DNA from: Flaccisagitta enflata
Taxonomy: Eukaryota > Chaetognatha > Sagittoidea > Aphragmophora
DNA length: 64,000 nucleotides
NCBI GenBank assembly: GCA_965153355.1
Contig: OZ231127.1
Coordinates: 31,558,001-31,622,000, forward strand
Direction of reading: 5' to 3'
Under the pieces are notes generated by a model, which was not told where the DNA came from, searched no databases, and saw only the letters and a program-made list of their open reading frames with translations. The position numbers and the translations under genes are program-made. This document shows positions 36,037-47,586 of the stretch, in pieces; positions within the stretch are counted from its first letter, which is position 1, and each line of letters starts with the position of its first letter.

Positions 36037-36248
36037 TTTTTAGTCGCGTGCTACGCGACTCTACAACCCGCTTTGTCGGTCCGTCCGTCGGTCCGTCGGT
36101 CCGTCGGTCCGTCGGTCCGTCACACTTTACTTTTTTTTGGTTTTTGCGGTCTTTGGCCTCACCGCTCCTGCCCAAATGATTTAGTGACCTCAAAAACAGC
36201 CCCTGCCCACCCGCACACGACTTGGGTAGCCGTGTATCCGGCCTTGTT
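36037..36248 (+). mobile_element. GTCY element, full length
   Basis: T run, agtcgcgtgctacgcgactc, 'tacaacccgctttgtc', (GTCC/GTCG)n, 'cacactttacttttttttgg', 'ctcctgcccaaatgattta', 'gcccctgcccacccgcac', 'gtgtatccggccttgtt'. About 212 bp; a good reference copy together with 62572-62776. Confidence 0.85.
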
Positions 36249-37011
<763 letters not shown>

Positions 37012-37159
37012 CCAAGTGCGACAACATGAAGTCGCACATGTGAAGTATTGTCACAAATATGTTGCATGGTACTGTGAGACAGAGACAGTGATGGAAAAAG
37101 CCAAATAAACAGAAAGAAAGGAGAACAAAGTAATAAGAATACACATAAACAAAAACAAA

Positions 37160-37382
37160 AACAAGGCCAATATCTTACAGTTGCGTGTGGTTGTTAAGCC
37201 CATAAGACTAGTTGACTAAAAGACTAGAAGACTAGAAGACTAAAAGACTAAATTTGAACTGTCTTGAAATAACTTAATATGACTTAAACCAACTTAAATT
37301 GACATAAAACGACAAAAAAAGCTAAGTGTTACCAACGGACAGACCAACTGATGGTCATAGAGTCGCGTACACGTGACTAAGA
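37160..37382 (-). mobile_element. GTCY element, minus, divergent
   Basis: aacaaggccaatatcttac, an 'agaagactaaaag' minisatellite and a 'gacttaaa' minisatellite (counterpart of the ttctaagt tract at 6.4 and 42.3 kb), then 'agagtcgcgtacacgtgacta'. GTCY tract nearly gone. Confidence 0.7.
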
Positions 37383-37486
37383 AAACAAATAGAAAGAAAA
37401 ACAACCTTAAACAATTCCAAAACCTTGTATTTACGACTTTTTTCCTACGGCGAGAGTAACCATTATTGGTAAACTTGGAGATCTTA

Positions 37487-37892
37487 CACTCTTTTTATTG
37501 AGTAAGGACATTGAGGCTGAAATTTTGCCAAAAATTAAGGACATTTTAAGGACAAAGCCCAGCCTCAGATTTACAAATTTTTCTTTTTTTTTGATTGACA
37601 ATTTAGATTGTTTTTTACGCAAATGTAAGAGGAAATTATCTTATCTAAAGAAAATTGCAACATTTTTTGTTTAATGACATATTTTCTCTGTTTCAAAGTA
37701 GTAACTATCATATTTGACTTGTATTTACTCATACTGAACATATGTTATTTCGATGAGTGTAATAAAATTGTAAGAAAATCACAGAAAAATATTAAGGACA
37801 CACTAAGAAAATTTCAGCCTGAAATTTGCAAAAAATTAAGGACAATCCAGGCTCAGAAAAAACTAACTGGTCCTTTAAAACTGAAAAGAGTG
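37487..37892. mobile_element. TA-flanked MITE 'CACTCTTT', copy 1 (406 bp)
   Basis: Ends 'cactctttttattgagtaag' and 'ctttaaaactgaaaagagtg', flanked by TA (37485-37486 and 37893-37894). Subterminal 'aattaaggacattttaagga' and 'aaattaaggacaatccaggc' repeats mark both sides. Confidence 0.75.
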
Positions 37893-37894
37893 TA

Positions 37895-38807
37895 CTGGAA
37901 GCCTGAAAGTGGCAGTTGGAGGCCAGAGAAATTTGATATGCCAAGTAGTCCACAGTTGTCCACTTATGATTGGTTTTGATGATTATCCTGTCTATCTTAG
38001 TTTAATCACCAATCGCAACAAAGAAAGCCTCATCTGCGCCAATTTGCAGAGAATCTGTTGTGTTTTACTGCCTCATGAATTTTATTTTGTCTTTATGGCC
38101 TGACGTCATGACTCCTGAGCTATTTTTCCTTAGGGTCTGTTTACTCAAACCTAATCTTGCACTGTTTCCATAATTATATTATTTCTTTCTTTTCTCTCTC
38201 TTTCGGCATTCAATCGTCTCCTTTTCTTTCTCTATCAGAAACCGCCTTGCAACCAGTGTGTAAGACAGTGTGTACCAGATCCTTATATTCTTCCAAGCTT
38301 ACGGGAAGCACAAAATTTTCCTGCCAGATTCCGACAAGCAGACTTCAGTCTAAAATGGTGATTTTGTAGAAAAATCAAGTCTTTTTTTGTAAAATTATTC
38401 TTGAAAATGATAGATTTGTGGAAAAAAACATAGCATTATTTGATTAAACTATTCATTTATTACGAGTGTTTTTTCAAAACGAATTTTTTTTTCTCATTTT
38501 TATACAATTCATTTGTTACGAGTGTTCCCTCAAAACGAAATTTTTTTTTCTCATGTTTTCAAATGCCATATTGCTTGATGTTCTGACTCAGTCACCATTC
38601 TTCCGAGAAGCGGCGCTTCCCGCTTCTCCACAATCTGTACGTCTGGTGTGTACATGTGACAGTACATTTTGAAGCGGAGTACTTTTGTTTTATCGCGCAC
38701 GTTACGAGGAAGAGGTGATATTCTGCCTGTCCTCTGTGCGTGAAAATTTGAGACGCAATGGAAAGGAAAACAAATGCTGATAGACGTTGAATGCTTTAGG
38801 ACACCAT
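37895..38807. other. Intergenic, nothing recognised
   Basis: A short tandem duplication of 'ttacgagtgtt' plus 'caaaacgaattttt' occurs at 38460-38550. No supported gene. Confidence 0.4.
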
Positions 38808-38809
38808 TA

Positions 38810-39500
38810 CACTCTTTATTTTGAGTAAGGACAAAGTTTATAAGGACATTGAGGCTGAGATTCAGCCAATAATTAAGGACATTTTAAGGACAAGGCTCAG
38901 CCTCAGATAAGACCTCAGCAAAAATCTTCTCTCAAGTGAGATTCTCAAATTCGGCCTCGGCAAAAATTTTCTCTCAAGCGGAAGGGTCAAGCTGTTCTTT
39001 TGTTTTGGTTGCAGGACTTTAGTTACCCAACAGAGTCGGTTGAGTCACTAGAATCGGCCTTATTGCTTACTTCAACAAATCCTTTGGAAGTATGAAAGTT
39101 GAATTCGAAAGTGACATTGACTACATCAAACCTGAGGAAATCGACAGCGTGGAAGTTATGCTCATTTGACTGCCCTTATAACGTCGGGAATTTCAAGAAG
39201 ATTGGCAGTGTTAGAAAAAAAAGTGCTGTGATTGTTTTCATAAGAACCTGCTTTATGTTAAATTGTTGATATGTGTTTTTAGTTTAAAAAGTTTATTTTC
39301 TTTCAAAACCAATTGATCATATCTTTTTTTTTTTAATTTTATTTAGTTAGGTATAGTTACATTTGACAATAGTTAGATACTTGCCTTGTGAAGAAAAAAT
39401 TAAGGACATTTTAAGAACATTTAAGCCTCATATTTTTGATAATTTAAGAACATCCGAGGCTCAAAAATAATTTACTGGTCCTTAAAAAAAATAAAGAGTG
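38810..39500. mobile_element. TA-flanked MITE 'CACTCTTT', copy 2 with passenger DNA
   Basis: Ends 'cactctttattttgagtaag' and 'cttaaaaaaaataaagagtg' with TA at 38808-38809 and 39501-39502. It is ~285 bp longer than copy 1. The extra segment (about 38990-39240) contains an acceptor-like site (ttttggttgcag, ending near 39015) and a coding-like stretch that includes MKVEFESDIDYIKPEEIDSV and ends in TGA near 39168. A captured host gene fragment is possible. Confidence 0.68.
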
Positions 39501-39547
39501 TATCTAGTTTATAAACAATAACATTATCTAGTTTATAACAATAACAC
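39501..39547. repeat. 'attatctagtttataaacaataac' minisatellite, part 1
   Basis: A ~24-bp unit (in two parts: attatctagttta, taaacaataac). It resumes at 40531-40590 beyond the hAT element and at 41206-41252 beyond the P1 repeat, so both elements sit inside or beside one minisatellite. Confidence 0.75.
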
Positions 39548-39639
39548 TGAGCCGGACTTCCCAATAGGCTTAAGAGGCTTAAGCCTAGGGCCCCGCGGTG
39601 AGGGGGGCCCCGCGGTAGGGCCCCAAACTTGGAAAAAAA

Positions 39640-39654
39640 GAAAGAAAGAAAGAT

Positions 39655-39717
<63 letters not shown>

Positions 39718-39740
39718 GAGAAAGAGAGAGAGAAAGAAAG
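39640..39740. repeat. (AAAG)n microsatellite
   Basis: AAAG tetranucleotides with GAGA variants, inside the hAT element. Confidence 0.94.
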
Positions 39741-39815
39741 AGAAAGAATGACAGAAAGACAAAAGACACAAAAAACACAGAAAAAAGAAAATATAAGAAT
39801 AAGAGATTAAATATA

Positions 39816-40025
39816 AACAAGGCCAGATACACGGCTACCCCAGTCACGTGTGGGTGGGCAGGGGCCATATTTGAGGTCAGTGGAGCATTTGGGCAGGAGC
39901 AGCTAGGCTAAAAAAAACCATAAACGCCAAAAAGGAAAAGTGTGATGGACAGACTGACAAATAGATCCACGGACCAAAGGACAGATGGACCGACGGACCA
40001 ACAAAGCGGAGCACGCAACTAAAAA
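39816..40025 (-). mobile_element. GTCY element, minus, inside the hAT element
   Basis: aacaaggccagatacacggc, 'gtgtgggtgggcaggggcca', 'aaaaagtgtgatgga'-like block, (GGAC/GACC)n, and 'gcacgcaactaaaaag'. Confidence 0.78.
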
Positions 40026-40597
40026 GAGCTCCGTTGCTACAGACATAGTACTGATGTATCAAAGAAATTCATTCATATTTTTTTTCCCAATCTTTAGAAA
40101 TTTTCTTTTTTTCCCATTCCTTTTTAGAATGAATTGTATCATGACAATTGGAATTGCTTATCATTAAGTTGCAAACCATAATCTGTCAGATTTTCTCCAG
40201 AATTAAGTATATTCAATCTTTTTAAAAAACTATTACATTATCAGATGTTATAACAAAATAAAATAAAGACTAATGTTCTTTTAAATAGACTTTTGGTATT
40301 TAAATGTCTCGCCAGCTCAATATATGAAAGTTGGACAACATAACTACTCAAACCCAAACTAGCTTAAAGATGAGAGCCTTTATATGATGTCAGAGAAAGA
40401 GGAGGGCAGCATGGTGGAAAAGCCAAGAGAATGAAGTGGCAGGGCACGCAGGGTGGGGGGGCTGGGGGGCCCCGCGGTAGCAGTCAAGCCTAGGGCCCCG
40501 CGATGGCTAAGTCCGGCTCAGGAATAACACCATTATCTAGTTTATAAACAATAACATTAACATTAACAATAACATTCACATTAACATTAACATTATG

Positions 40598-41190
40598 ACG
40601 GCGTTCCTCCGAGGGCAACATTTGTGTTTCAACAGAAGCCAAAGTAAAAAATCAAAATGATTGAAATAAAATGTTTAAACTAAAAATATCATTGAGATAT
40701 ATTATGGTTGATATTCTTTTGCATAACTTGCATTCAAACATGAAAAAGAACCAAATGAAGCTACAAATAATAAAGAAAATATAGTGCAAATTATTAAAAA
40801 TTTCATTTTTGGTAACTGACAGGCGGCTCGTTGAAATTCTAAGATTGCATAGAAAATGAAAAATAAAAAAACAAAAAACATAGTTCTCTTCCAAAATCGA
40901 TTGCGAAGAGAACTATGTCTTTGGAAATACAAAATTACCCTGCATTTGAGCGTCTTAGAATTTCAACGGCAAGAACAAAAAAAATGTAAGCAAAATTTCA
41001 TAACAAAAAATTGATTTTCTTGCTTTTCTCATGTGAATTGCATTGTAAAAATTATTTTTGAGGTCAGAATATGATAGAAATGTATACACCAAATGTCTTT
41101 AGAGACAATTCATTTTTAAAAATCATTCTTGCACCATTATCATCCTAAAAATGATGCAAAAAGTATGGTGAAACACTTACTTTTCCTTCA
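40598..41190. mobile_element. Palindromic repeat family P1, copy 2
   Basis: Aligns with 18095-18655 over its length ('gagggcaacatttgtgtttc', 'aaatttcatttttggtaact', 'catgtgaattgcattgtaaa'). Its centre is the hairpin 'acatagttctcttccaaaat ... gagaactatgt'. The hairpin arms have changed together between copies (agctctc/gagagct against agttctc/gagaact). Confidence 0.7.
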
Positions 41191-41205
41191 AAAATTTGCC
41201 GTCTT

Positions 41206-42149
41206 ATCTAGTTTATAACAATAACATCATTATCTAGTTTATAAACAATAATTCATTTAGCGACACCTCGAGCATTGCGGTGAAAATCAAATGCATTGTC
41301 CCTGCCCACCCGCATTACTGCCCCTGCCCACCCGCATTACTACCCCTGCCCACCCGCATTACTACCACTTCCCACGCGCAAGCGACCACCAATTACCATA
41401 ATCATTTACGGTTCTTCAATGTTTTAACCTGCAAAAGATATATTTGTAAAGTGAGAGATAGTATTCCAGCTATCATAATGATTTGATTGAATATGACTAG
41501 CTTTTTATAACTAATCTTAAGAACTTTTAACGCTACAAAAATTTTCAATGCCACAAAAATTTTCAATGCTACAAAAATAAGAACAGTTTAAGAAAGTTTA
41601 AGAACGTTTGAGCCTCAAAATTAGCCAAAAATAAGAACGCTGTGCCTCACTTTTAAAGACCTTTGATTTCTTTCCCCCCCCCTGGTCCTTTGATTTTCTT
41701 CCCCTGTGGGATCAAACTACATTTGATTTTCTTCCCCATATACCCCCTATATAGTAATATTTTGGTTTAAATAGTATGAAATAGTGTTGTGGTGACTAAA
41801 TATTACATTTTAGTACTGCCAAAAGTGTAATATCTTCTATATGTTCCTGTTTTGGTTTTTTCTACTGCTGATTTTCTTCCCATTTCAAATGTGATTTTAT
41901 TACCCCCCTGCCGGGGAGTGAATCTGGCACCTCTAAATCACGGAGAAAAGTCATATATCGAGTAGTTTTCAACAGTATAGACATAGTCTGTTTAAAAAAG
42001 CTGCAGGCTGGGGTGTTCAATTGATTTGATGCAAAAACCGTTGGCCCTAGTATTACATTCATGCATACATAATCCCCTCTTTCCTTACTTCCTTCCTTCA
42101 AGGTCAAGCATATAATCATGATCATATTCATCTTATAAAACTATTTCAG
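41206..42149. other. Intergenic with a short 'ctgcccacccgcattac' array
   Basis: Minisatellite remnant at 41206-41252. Four tandem copies of 'tgcccctgcccacccgcatt' follow at about 41298-41375, an amplified piece of the GTCY right half. The rest is AT-rich with no gene. Confidence 0.55.
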
Positions 42150-42569
42150 TTTTTCAGTCGCTTGCACGCGACTCTACAACCCGCTTAGTTGGTCTGTTTG
42201 TTGGTCCATCCGTCGGTCCGTCTGTCAGTCCGTCCGTTGGTCCGTCCATCACACTTTACTTTTTTATTATACTTTAAGTTATTTCTAGTCATTCTAAGTC
42301 ATTCTAAGTCATTTTAAGTCATTTTAAGTCGTTCTAAGTCATTCTAAGCCATTCTAAGTCATTCTAAGTCATTCTAAGTCATTCTAAGTTATTCTAAGTC
42401 ACTTAAGTCAAATAGGTGAAAGTAGTCATTTTATGTCTTTAAAGTAGTCATTTTATGTCTTTTTATGTCATTCTAAGTTGTCTTGAGTCATTTTAAGTCA
42501 TCTTGAGTCAATAAAAGTCATCTGAAGTTATCTATGTACCGCACGCGACTTATCGGTGTTGGCCTTGTT
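42150..42569 (+). mobile_element. GTCY element with internal 10-bp minisatellite
   Basis: ttttcagtcgcttgcacgcg, 'actctacaacccgcttagtt', GTCC/GTCG tract, 'cacactttactttttta', (cattctaagt)n at 42280-42420, 'gcacgcgacttatcggtgtt', 'ggccttgttt'. Same subfamily as 6311-6687. Confidence 0.82.
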
Positions 42570-42756
42570 TAGTCAACACGCGACTCTACACCCCGCTTTG
42601 TTCGTCCGTCCATCTGTCGGTCAGTCAGTCGGTCGGTCAGTCTGTCACACTTTTACTTTTTTTTCTTTAAGCCATTTTAAGTCATTTAAGAGTATACCAA
42701 GTCCTTCTAAATCAATCTGTAAGTCTCGCACGCAACTTATAGGTGTTGGCCTTGTT
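42567..42756 (+). mobile_element. GTCY element joined head-to-tail to the previous one
   Basis: Starts tttagtcaacacgcgactct directly within the last bases of the preceding copy. GTCC/GTCG tract, 'cacacttttactttttttt', short 'ttaagtcattt' remnant, 'cgcaacttataggtgttgg', 'ccttgttt'. Confidence 0.8.
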
Positions 42757-42964
42757 TCAGAGAAATTTGCTTGTCGGGTTTCTAATAACCTGGCCCGAGC
42801 GTGAAACCGGAAGTTTGTTCCAGTTGCGGAAAAAGGGCAGGGTCGCCCTAAAACGATAGTGGGCTGCTTGGCCGTGACGGTAACGGTATTGAGAAGAAGA
42901 AGAAGAAAGAAGGAAGAAGAAGAAGAAAAGTCTTGAGAGTATGGGTCCGCGGCTGGGGTCAAGC
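42757..42964. other. Intergenic spacer
   Basis: Short GAA-rich run at 42893-42925, nothing else. Confidence 0.4.
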
Positions 42965-43430
42965 GGCGGCGTTGTCAAGCAACTGGGTGTCAAATAACGT
43001 TGAAATGCATGGCGTTGTCAACAAGCCTTGTCCGACGGCGCTTGTCAAACGAAACGTTGTCAAACATGTTGTCCAACGCCGTTGTCGGCGCCGATTAATG
43101 GCGCCGTTGTCAAACGCCCGTTGTTATGGCGTTGTCAAACGGCGTTGTCATACGGCGTTGTCATACGGCGTTGTCATATGGCGTAGTATAACGGCATTGT
43201 ATAACGGCATTGCATAGCGGCGTTGTATAGCGGCGTTGTATAACGGCGTTGTATAACGTGGCGCTGTATAACGGCGTTGTCAAGCGGCGTTATACGACGG
43301 TGTTATAAAGCAGCGATGTAAAACGGCGTTACCAAACGCCGTCGTTACATGACATTGTCAAACGACATTGTCAAATGGCATTGTCAAATGGCATTGTCAG
43401 ACAAAACGTGTTAAATGGCATTGACCAGTT
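42965..43430. repeat. 'ggcgttgtcatac' minisatellite
   Basis: Some 25-30 degenerate copies of a 13-18 bp unit (acggcgttgtcaaac / acggcgttgtataac), CpG-rich at the centre and decaying to 'ggcattgtcaaat' at the right. Confidence 0.85.
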
Positions 43431-44260
43431 AGCATGCTAGAATCTTTTTAAATCAAATTTATATATTGAGTCCTTCCATTTAGGACCCTTTTAAGATTTC
43501 AACCAAATTGGTTGAAAAATGCTACACACCTCACGTTATGCACGTTTTTTCACTTTCAAGCTAGTAAGCTGGTTGGGTGGTAGGTTGGTTGGCTGGTTAG
43601 CATGCTAAAATCTTTACAATTCAAATACATATATTGAGTCCTTCCATTTAGAGACTACATGCCAAGTTTCAGCCAAATCGGTTGAAAATTGCAGAAGTTC
43701 TCATTGTTAACTTTTAGGCTGGTAGGCTAGTTGGGTGGTAGGCTGGTTTGACAGATTAGCATGCTAAAACATACAATTCAAATACATATGTTGAGTTCTT
43801 TCATTTAGAGATTAATACCAGTTTCAGGTGGTTGAAAAATAATAAAGTGCTCATGTTTTCACTTTTCAAGCTATTGACTGTGGATTTGGTATTAGGCAAA
43901 GTTTAGCCATTTAACATGCAAAAATCTGTACAAATCAAATACACTTGTGTGATCCTTCCATTTAGGGCTTCACAGGTACTTGAAGTTTTGACTAAATGGT
44001 TGGAAAATGCCGAGAAATTATGCACATTTTTACTTTTAGCTGAAAGGTAGGCTGGTTGATGGTTGTTGAGTGGATGTAGTATACACATAGGATGTAAACG
44101 ACTTACCTAGTGGCACCTTCCCTCCATGCAAGCAAATTGGCGTCAAAGCGTTCAGGTTGGCCCATTTTTAAAAGTGTGGACGACAACAACAGCGACAGCA
44201 GCAGCGGCTGCCCACGCCTCAAGTATAGTCCAGCGTCGGAATGGTATTCATCATGAACCT
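43427..44260. repeat. ~160-bp tandem repeat with a common tail, copy 1
   Basis: Four units start near 43432, 43597, 43757 and 43910 with 'tagcatgctaaaatctt'. Each contains 'ttgagtccttccatttagag', 'aaccaaatcggttgaaaaat' and 'aggctggttgggtggtaggc'. A tail at 44070-44260 (gtatacacatagg ... cccatttttaaaagtgtgga ... caacaacagcg) follows the last unit. The same order recurs at 47110-47535. Confidence 0.85.
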
Positions 44261-44891
44261 TGTGAAGAAAAAAGAAAAGAGTTGTAACCACAGATGAGTA
44301 AACTGCAGATACTTATGATTATTGAAGACCTGTCCCATACCGTACCGTCCCCGAAACGATATTTCAATAAATTTCATCGCTACGCCACGTGGCGGAAAAT
44401 GGCGGTGTTGCAACGTCCACGGAATAGAGGTTTACGGCAGTGTCATGCTCGGCCCAGCTAATAACATATATAACAATAGTCAAGCAACTCCGGGAATGAG
44501 TAGTTGCGCCCTTGCTGTGTCTGTGCTTGTCTCTGTGAGGCTTTTTCCGTCAACTGACAGGCTCTTACCACCTTGGCGGATTGTTGATGTCCATTTGTGG
44601 AGTTTAAACGTGTTGCAACGTCATCTTTGACTTTGAGGACTCCATCGCGTAACTGGTGTTGGGTCGTCGGAGATTCTGGTTTCAAGTACACGCGGGCTCT
44701 ACCTTTGGGCCACCTGTAACATTGGTCAAAAGTGCAAGAGAAGGAGAGAGAGAGAGAGAGAGAGAAAGAAAGAAAGAGAAAGAGAAAGAGAAAGAGAAGA
44801 GAGATTTAAAAGCGGTTGACTGCCTATAATTTACCAAGTGTGAAAGCTGCACTAATTTGTTATACTTCTTTTGATGTATTGTGTACCTTAA
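44261..44891. other. Intergenic, weak frames only
   Basis: Overlapping ~100-codon frames on both strands (44322-44630) have no domain. A short AG/AAAG purine run lies at 44740-44805. No gene called. Confidence 0.35.
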
Positions 44892-45108
44892 TTTTTAGTT
44901 GCGTGCATGGGACTAGGACCTACTATGTTGGTTGGTTGGTCGGTCTGTCTGTCCTCATTAGCTTTTACAGCTTTTACGGGCAGTTTTTGCGTTACTGCTC
45001 CTACTCAAATACTTGAGTTAGCCTTTTCATCACTGCCCCTGCCCATCCACATGCAACTTTGGTGGCCGTATATATATATATATATATATATGGCCTAGCG
45101 CCTTGTTT
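44892..45108 (+). mobile_element. GTCY element with internal (TA)n
   Basis: tttttagttgcgtgcatggg, GGTT/GGTC/GTCT tract, 'ttactgctcctactcaaata', 'cactgcccctgcccatccac', a (TA)n run at 45069-45090 inside the usual 'gtgtatccggcc' end, and 'ccttgttt'. Confidence 0.75.
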
Positions 45109-45477
45109 AGATATCTCCGGCTTATAGAAAGTCGCTTAAAGAAACAAGCCCACAAAAAACACATACTAAAGACAAGCAAAAAGGCATTTTTCATATTTCA
45201 GATTGCAGGAGCTCTATCAGCTCTATGAGACCTAACCGTTGATAAATATGATAGGGAATGAAATGACGAGTCATGTGAATGATAAACAAAATAAGTGCTT
45301 ATGTGCTTGTGGAGGGACTGACCGACGGACAGAGCCTCTTTAAGATGTGCATCTAAAAACGATAAAACTTTGGCATTATTATAAAGATATTAACATACAA
45401 AGATTCGAAGACAAAGATACCATTGGCAAATGTTTACAAGAGGACCTCACTTTTTTTTTTGGTTTGTTTTCGTATTT
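45109..45477. other. Intergenic with a GTCY terminal fragment
   Basis: At 45316-45357 'gaccgacggacagagcctct' then 'gatgtgcatctaaaaa' is the minus-orientation end of a GTCY-like element of the 'gatgcg' subfamily. The rest holds nothing recognised. Confidence 0.5.
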
Positions 45478-45576
45478 GACACTACCTAAACTCACCCCTA
45501 CCCCTAAACTCACTACCCTAAGCTCACCCCTGCTAAAACTCACTCCTACCCCTAAACTCACTCCTACCCCTAAACG
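45478..45576. repeat. 'actcactcctacccctaa' minisatellite
   Basis: Five units of 15-18 bp rich in CCCTAA, the complement of TTAGGG, with interspersed ACTCAC. A telomere-like degenerate array. Confidence 0.75.
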
Positions 45577-46329
45577 AGACTTAGACTCGAAAATTTTTCT
45601 AGGTCAGTCAGTAGAACAATCTTTTGCATGGATCTGCTTAGCGCTTTCAATAATGCATGTTTCAAATTTCAAGGTTCTGGCTCTAATACTTTAGAAGTTA
45701 TGATCATTTGTTTGAACCATATCAAGCTGAAAAAATTCCAGGAGAATCATTAAACTTCCTTTGAAAATATGGCCGACAGTGAATTTCAACAGAGTCAAAG
45801 TTTATTGAAAAAAAGTCAAGTTACAGGATTTTGGATCAAAATGAATCAAAAAATTTCCTATTGATTGCACCCTACTTTCAAAAAACGTTTTTTAAAGAAA
45901 TATCTTATGATTTTTTTTAAGTCCCTGACGCGCTACACAAAAATTTTCTAAGTTATCTTTTTAAAAATGAAAATACAAGATTTTGGATCTAGGCAAATTA
46001 AACAATTTCCTATTGATTTACTTTTTTTCAAAAAAAAAATCCTCATTAAGGGCTTTTTTGGGGGCCCTTAGGGGCTCCTAAGACATTCAAAATTTTGGTT
46101 AATGAGATCAACAAAGTTATGTGCATACACCCAGGTAAATTTCAGGACCAGATTCAAGCTGATTAATTAGACCTCAAATTCCCGCTGTCAGTCCCTCTAG
46201 ACCGGCCGCATTTAAGTCAAGATAAACCATTTCAGGCAGTTATCTTTATCAGTATAAAGACCTGAATTTTGTTTTTTTTTGTATATATAATTATACTTAT
46301 AGTATTTTCAAAAAGTAAATAAACAGAAA
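45577..46329. other. Intergenic with dispersed short direct repeats
   Basis: The block 'aggattttggatcaaaatga' ... 'atttcctattgatt' occurs at 45822-45870 and, diverged, at 45975-46020. No gene. Confidence 0.4.
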
Positions 46330-46640
46330 GTATCAGTTGTATATGTTTAAACACCAGAGTTGTTCAAGAAAACATGGATATTTCTGATGAAAAATAAAAC
46401 ATTTTAAAAAGCTGTTGGGTGAAATTATATCATGGATGCAAAATTTTGCATTTTCAAAAACATAGCCCTCTACTTTAAAGTTTTTATAAAAGGGCCATAT
46501 TTTTAAAAATGCCAATTTTCTAATCCTTATGCAAAGTTAAAATTTCACCTAAGACATGTCAGATTGCAAAAACAAATTTTCTTCAAAAAACCTGTTTTTT
46601 TCAGACATGTATCTCTGTTCTTCATACTTCCTATAGACCA
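46330..46640. mobile_element. Palindromic repeat family P1, short copy 3
   Basis: Centre 'aaaacatagccctctacttt ... aaaagggccatattttt' with flanks 'gggtgaaattatatcatgg' against 'gcaaagttaaaatttcacc'. It keeps only the inner ~300 bp of the family. Confidence 0.6.
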
Positions 46641-46684
46641 TGGATTTATTTTCTATGCAAAAATAGAATATTTTCCAATTAATA

Positions 46685-47017
46685 CTGGGTGGACATAAAA
46701 AAGGTAGCTCTTTGTCTAGATAATGCAAAAATTGTCTTTAATTGCTTATTTTGTACCTATATGAGACCTTTATTCAAAGGTAAACTTGGTAGAAAACGGT
46801 GAATTTTAGTCAAATTTAGACAAACTTTTTTAAGTGGTCCATAATTCAATTCAATTTTAAACATGGCTTGAAAAATATTCATTTTCATGAAAAGTACTCA
46901 TAATGAAACATATCGGTGACAATTATATGTACACAACTGAAAAAAAAACTTTAGTTAGGAGAAATTCAAAAAATGAAACTAAAAAAATTAAAAGCTACTT
47001 TTTTAAAGACTTCCCGT
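46685..47017. mobile_element. TA-flanked MITE 'CCGGGTGG', copy 2 (333 bp)
   Basis: Ends 'ctgggtggacataaaaaagg' and 'acgggaagtctttaaaaaag' (reverse complement), with TA at 46683-46684 and 47018-47019. Interior 'aagtggtccataattcaatt' and 'aaaagtactcataatgaaac' align with copy 1 at 15012-15543. Confidence 0.8.
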
Positions 47018-47109
47018 TATTTATTTCTAATTAGTGAAAAAATATAAATCATCAATATTAATGAAATTAACAAAAATGTGTTGACTCATAAAAATTCACC
47101 TTCGTGTGC

Positions 47110-47535
47110 ACCGTGACATATGTTGAGTCCTTCCATTTAGAGACTATATTCCAAGTTTTAACCAAATCGGTTGAAAAATGCCAAAGTTATGCACGTTTTT
47201 CACTTCTAGGGCTGTGGTAGGCTGGTTGGGTAGCAGTTAGCATGCTAAAATCTTTAAATCAAATACATATGTTGAGTACTTCCATTTAGAAACTACACTT
47301 AAGTTTCGTGAGTGGTTAAAAATGCAAAGTTATCTTCATATTTCTTTTTTAGGCTGGTAGGCTGGTTGGGCCAGTTGGGTGGGTCGGATCTGCTATACAC
47401 ATAGGCTAAAGCAGTTTACCTAGTACAACTCCAAAAGTTAGCCCATTTTTAAAAGTGTGGCCACAACAACAGCGGCTCATGACGACACCACCCGCCTCGG
47501 AGTATGAACACTGTCGAACAGTATTCCGTCATGCA
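47110..47535. repeat. ~160-bp tandem repeat with a common tail, copy 2
   Basis: About two units (tgttgagtccttccatttag; agcatgctaaaatctttaaa) followed by the same tail as 44070-44260 (ctatacacataggctaaagc, cccatttttaaaagtgtggc, acaacaacagcggc). Unit plus tail move as one module. Confidence 0.82.
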
Positions 47536-47586
47536 AAAAAGTAAAGTGTGACTGACCAACCAACCAGTCAGAAGCAGGTTGGAGGG

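Larger units (their letters stand above)
39548..40522. mobile_element. hAT-type element (Tip100-like ends), 975 bp
   Basis: Ends 'tgagccggacttcccaatag' and 'ctaagtccggctcagg' are inverted. Each is followed inward by a 'cttaagcctagggccccgcg'-like block. An 8-bp duplication AATAACAC flanks it (39540-39547 and 40523-40530). Subterminal CTAGGGCCCC blocks are typical of Tip100/Zaphod-like hATs. No transposase is seen. The interior holds an (AAAG)n array and a GTCY element. Confidence 0.75.
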
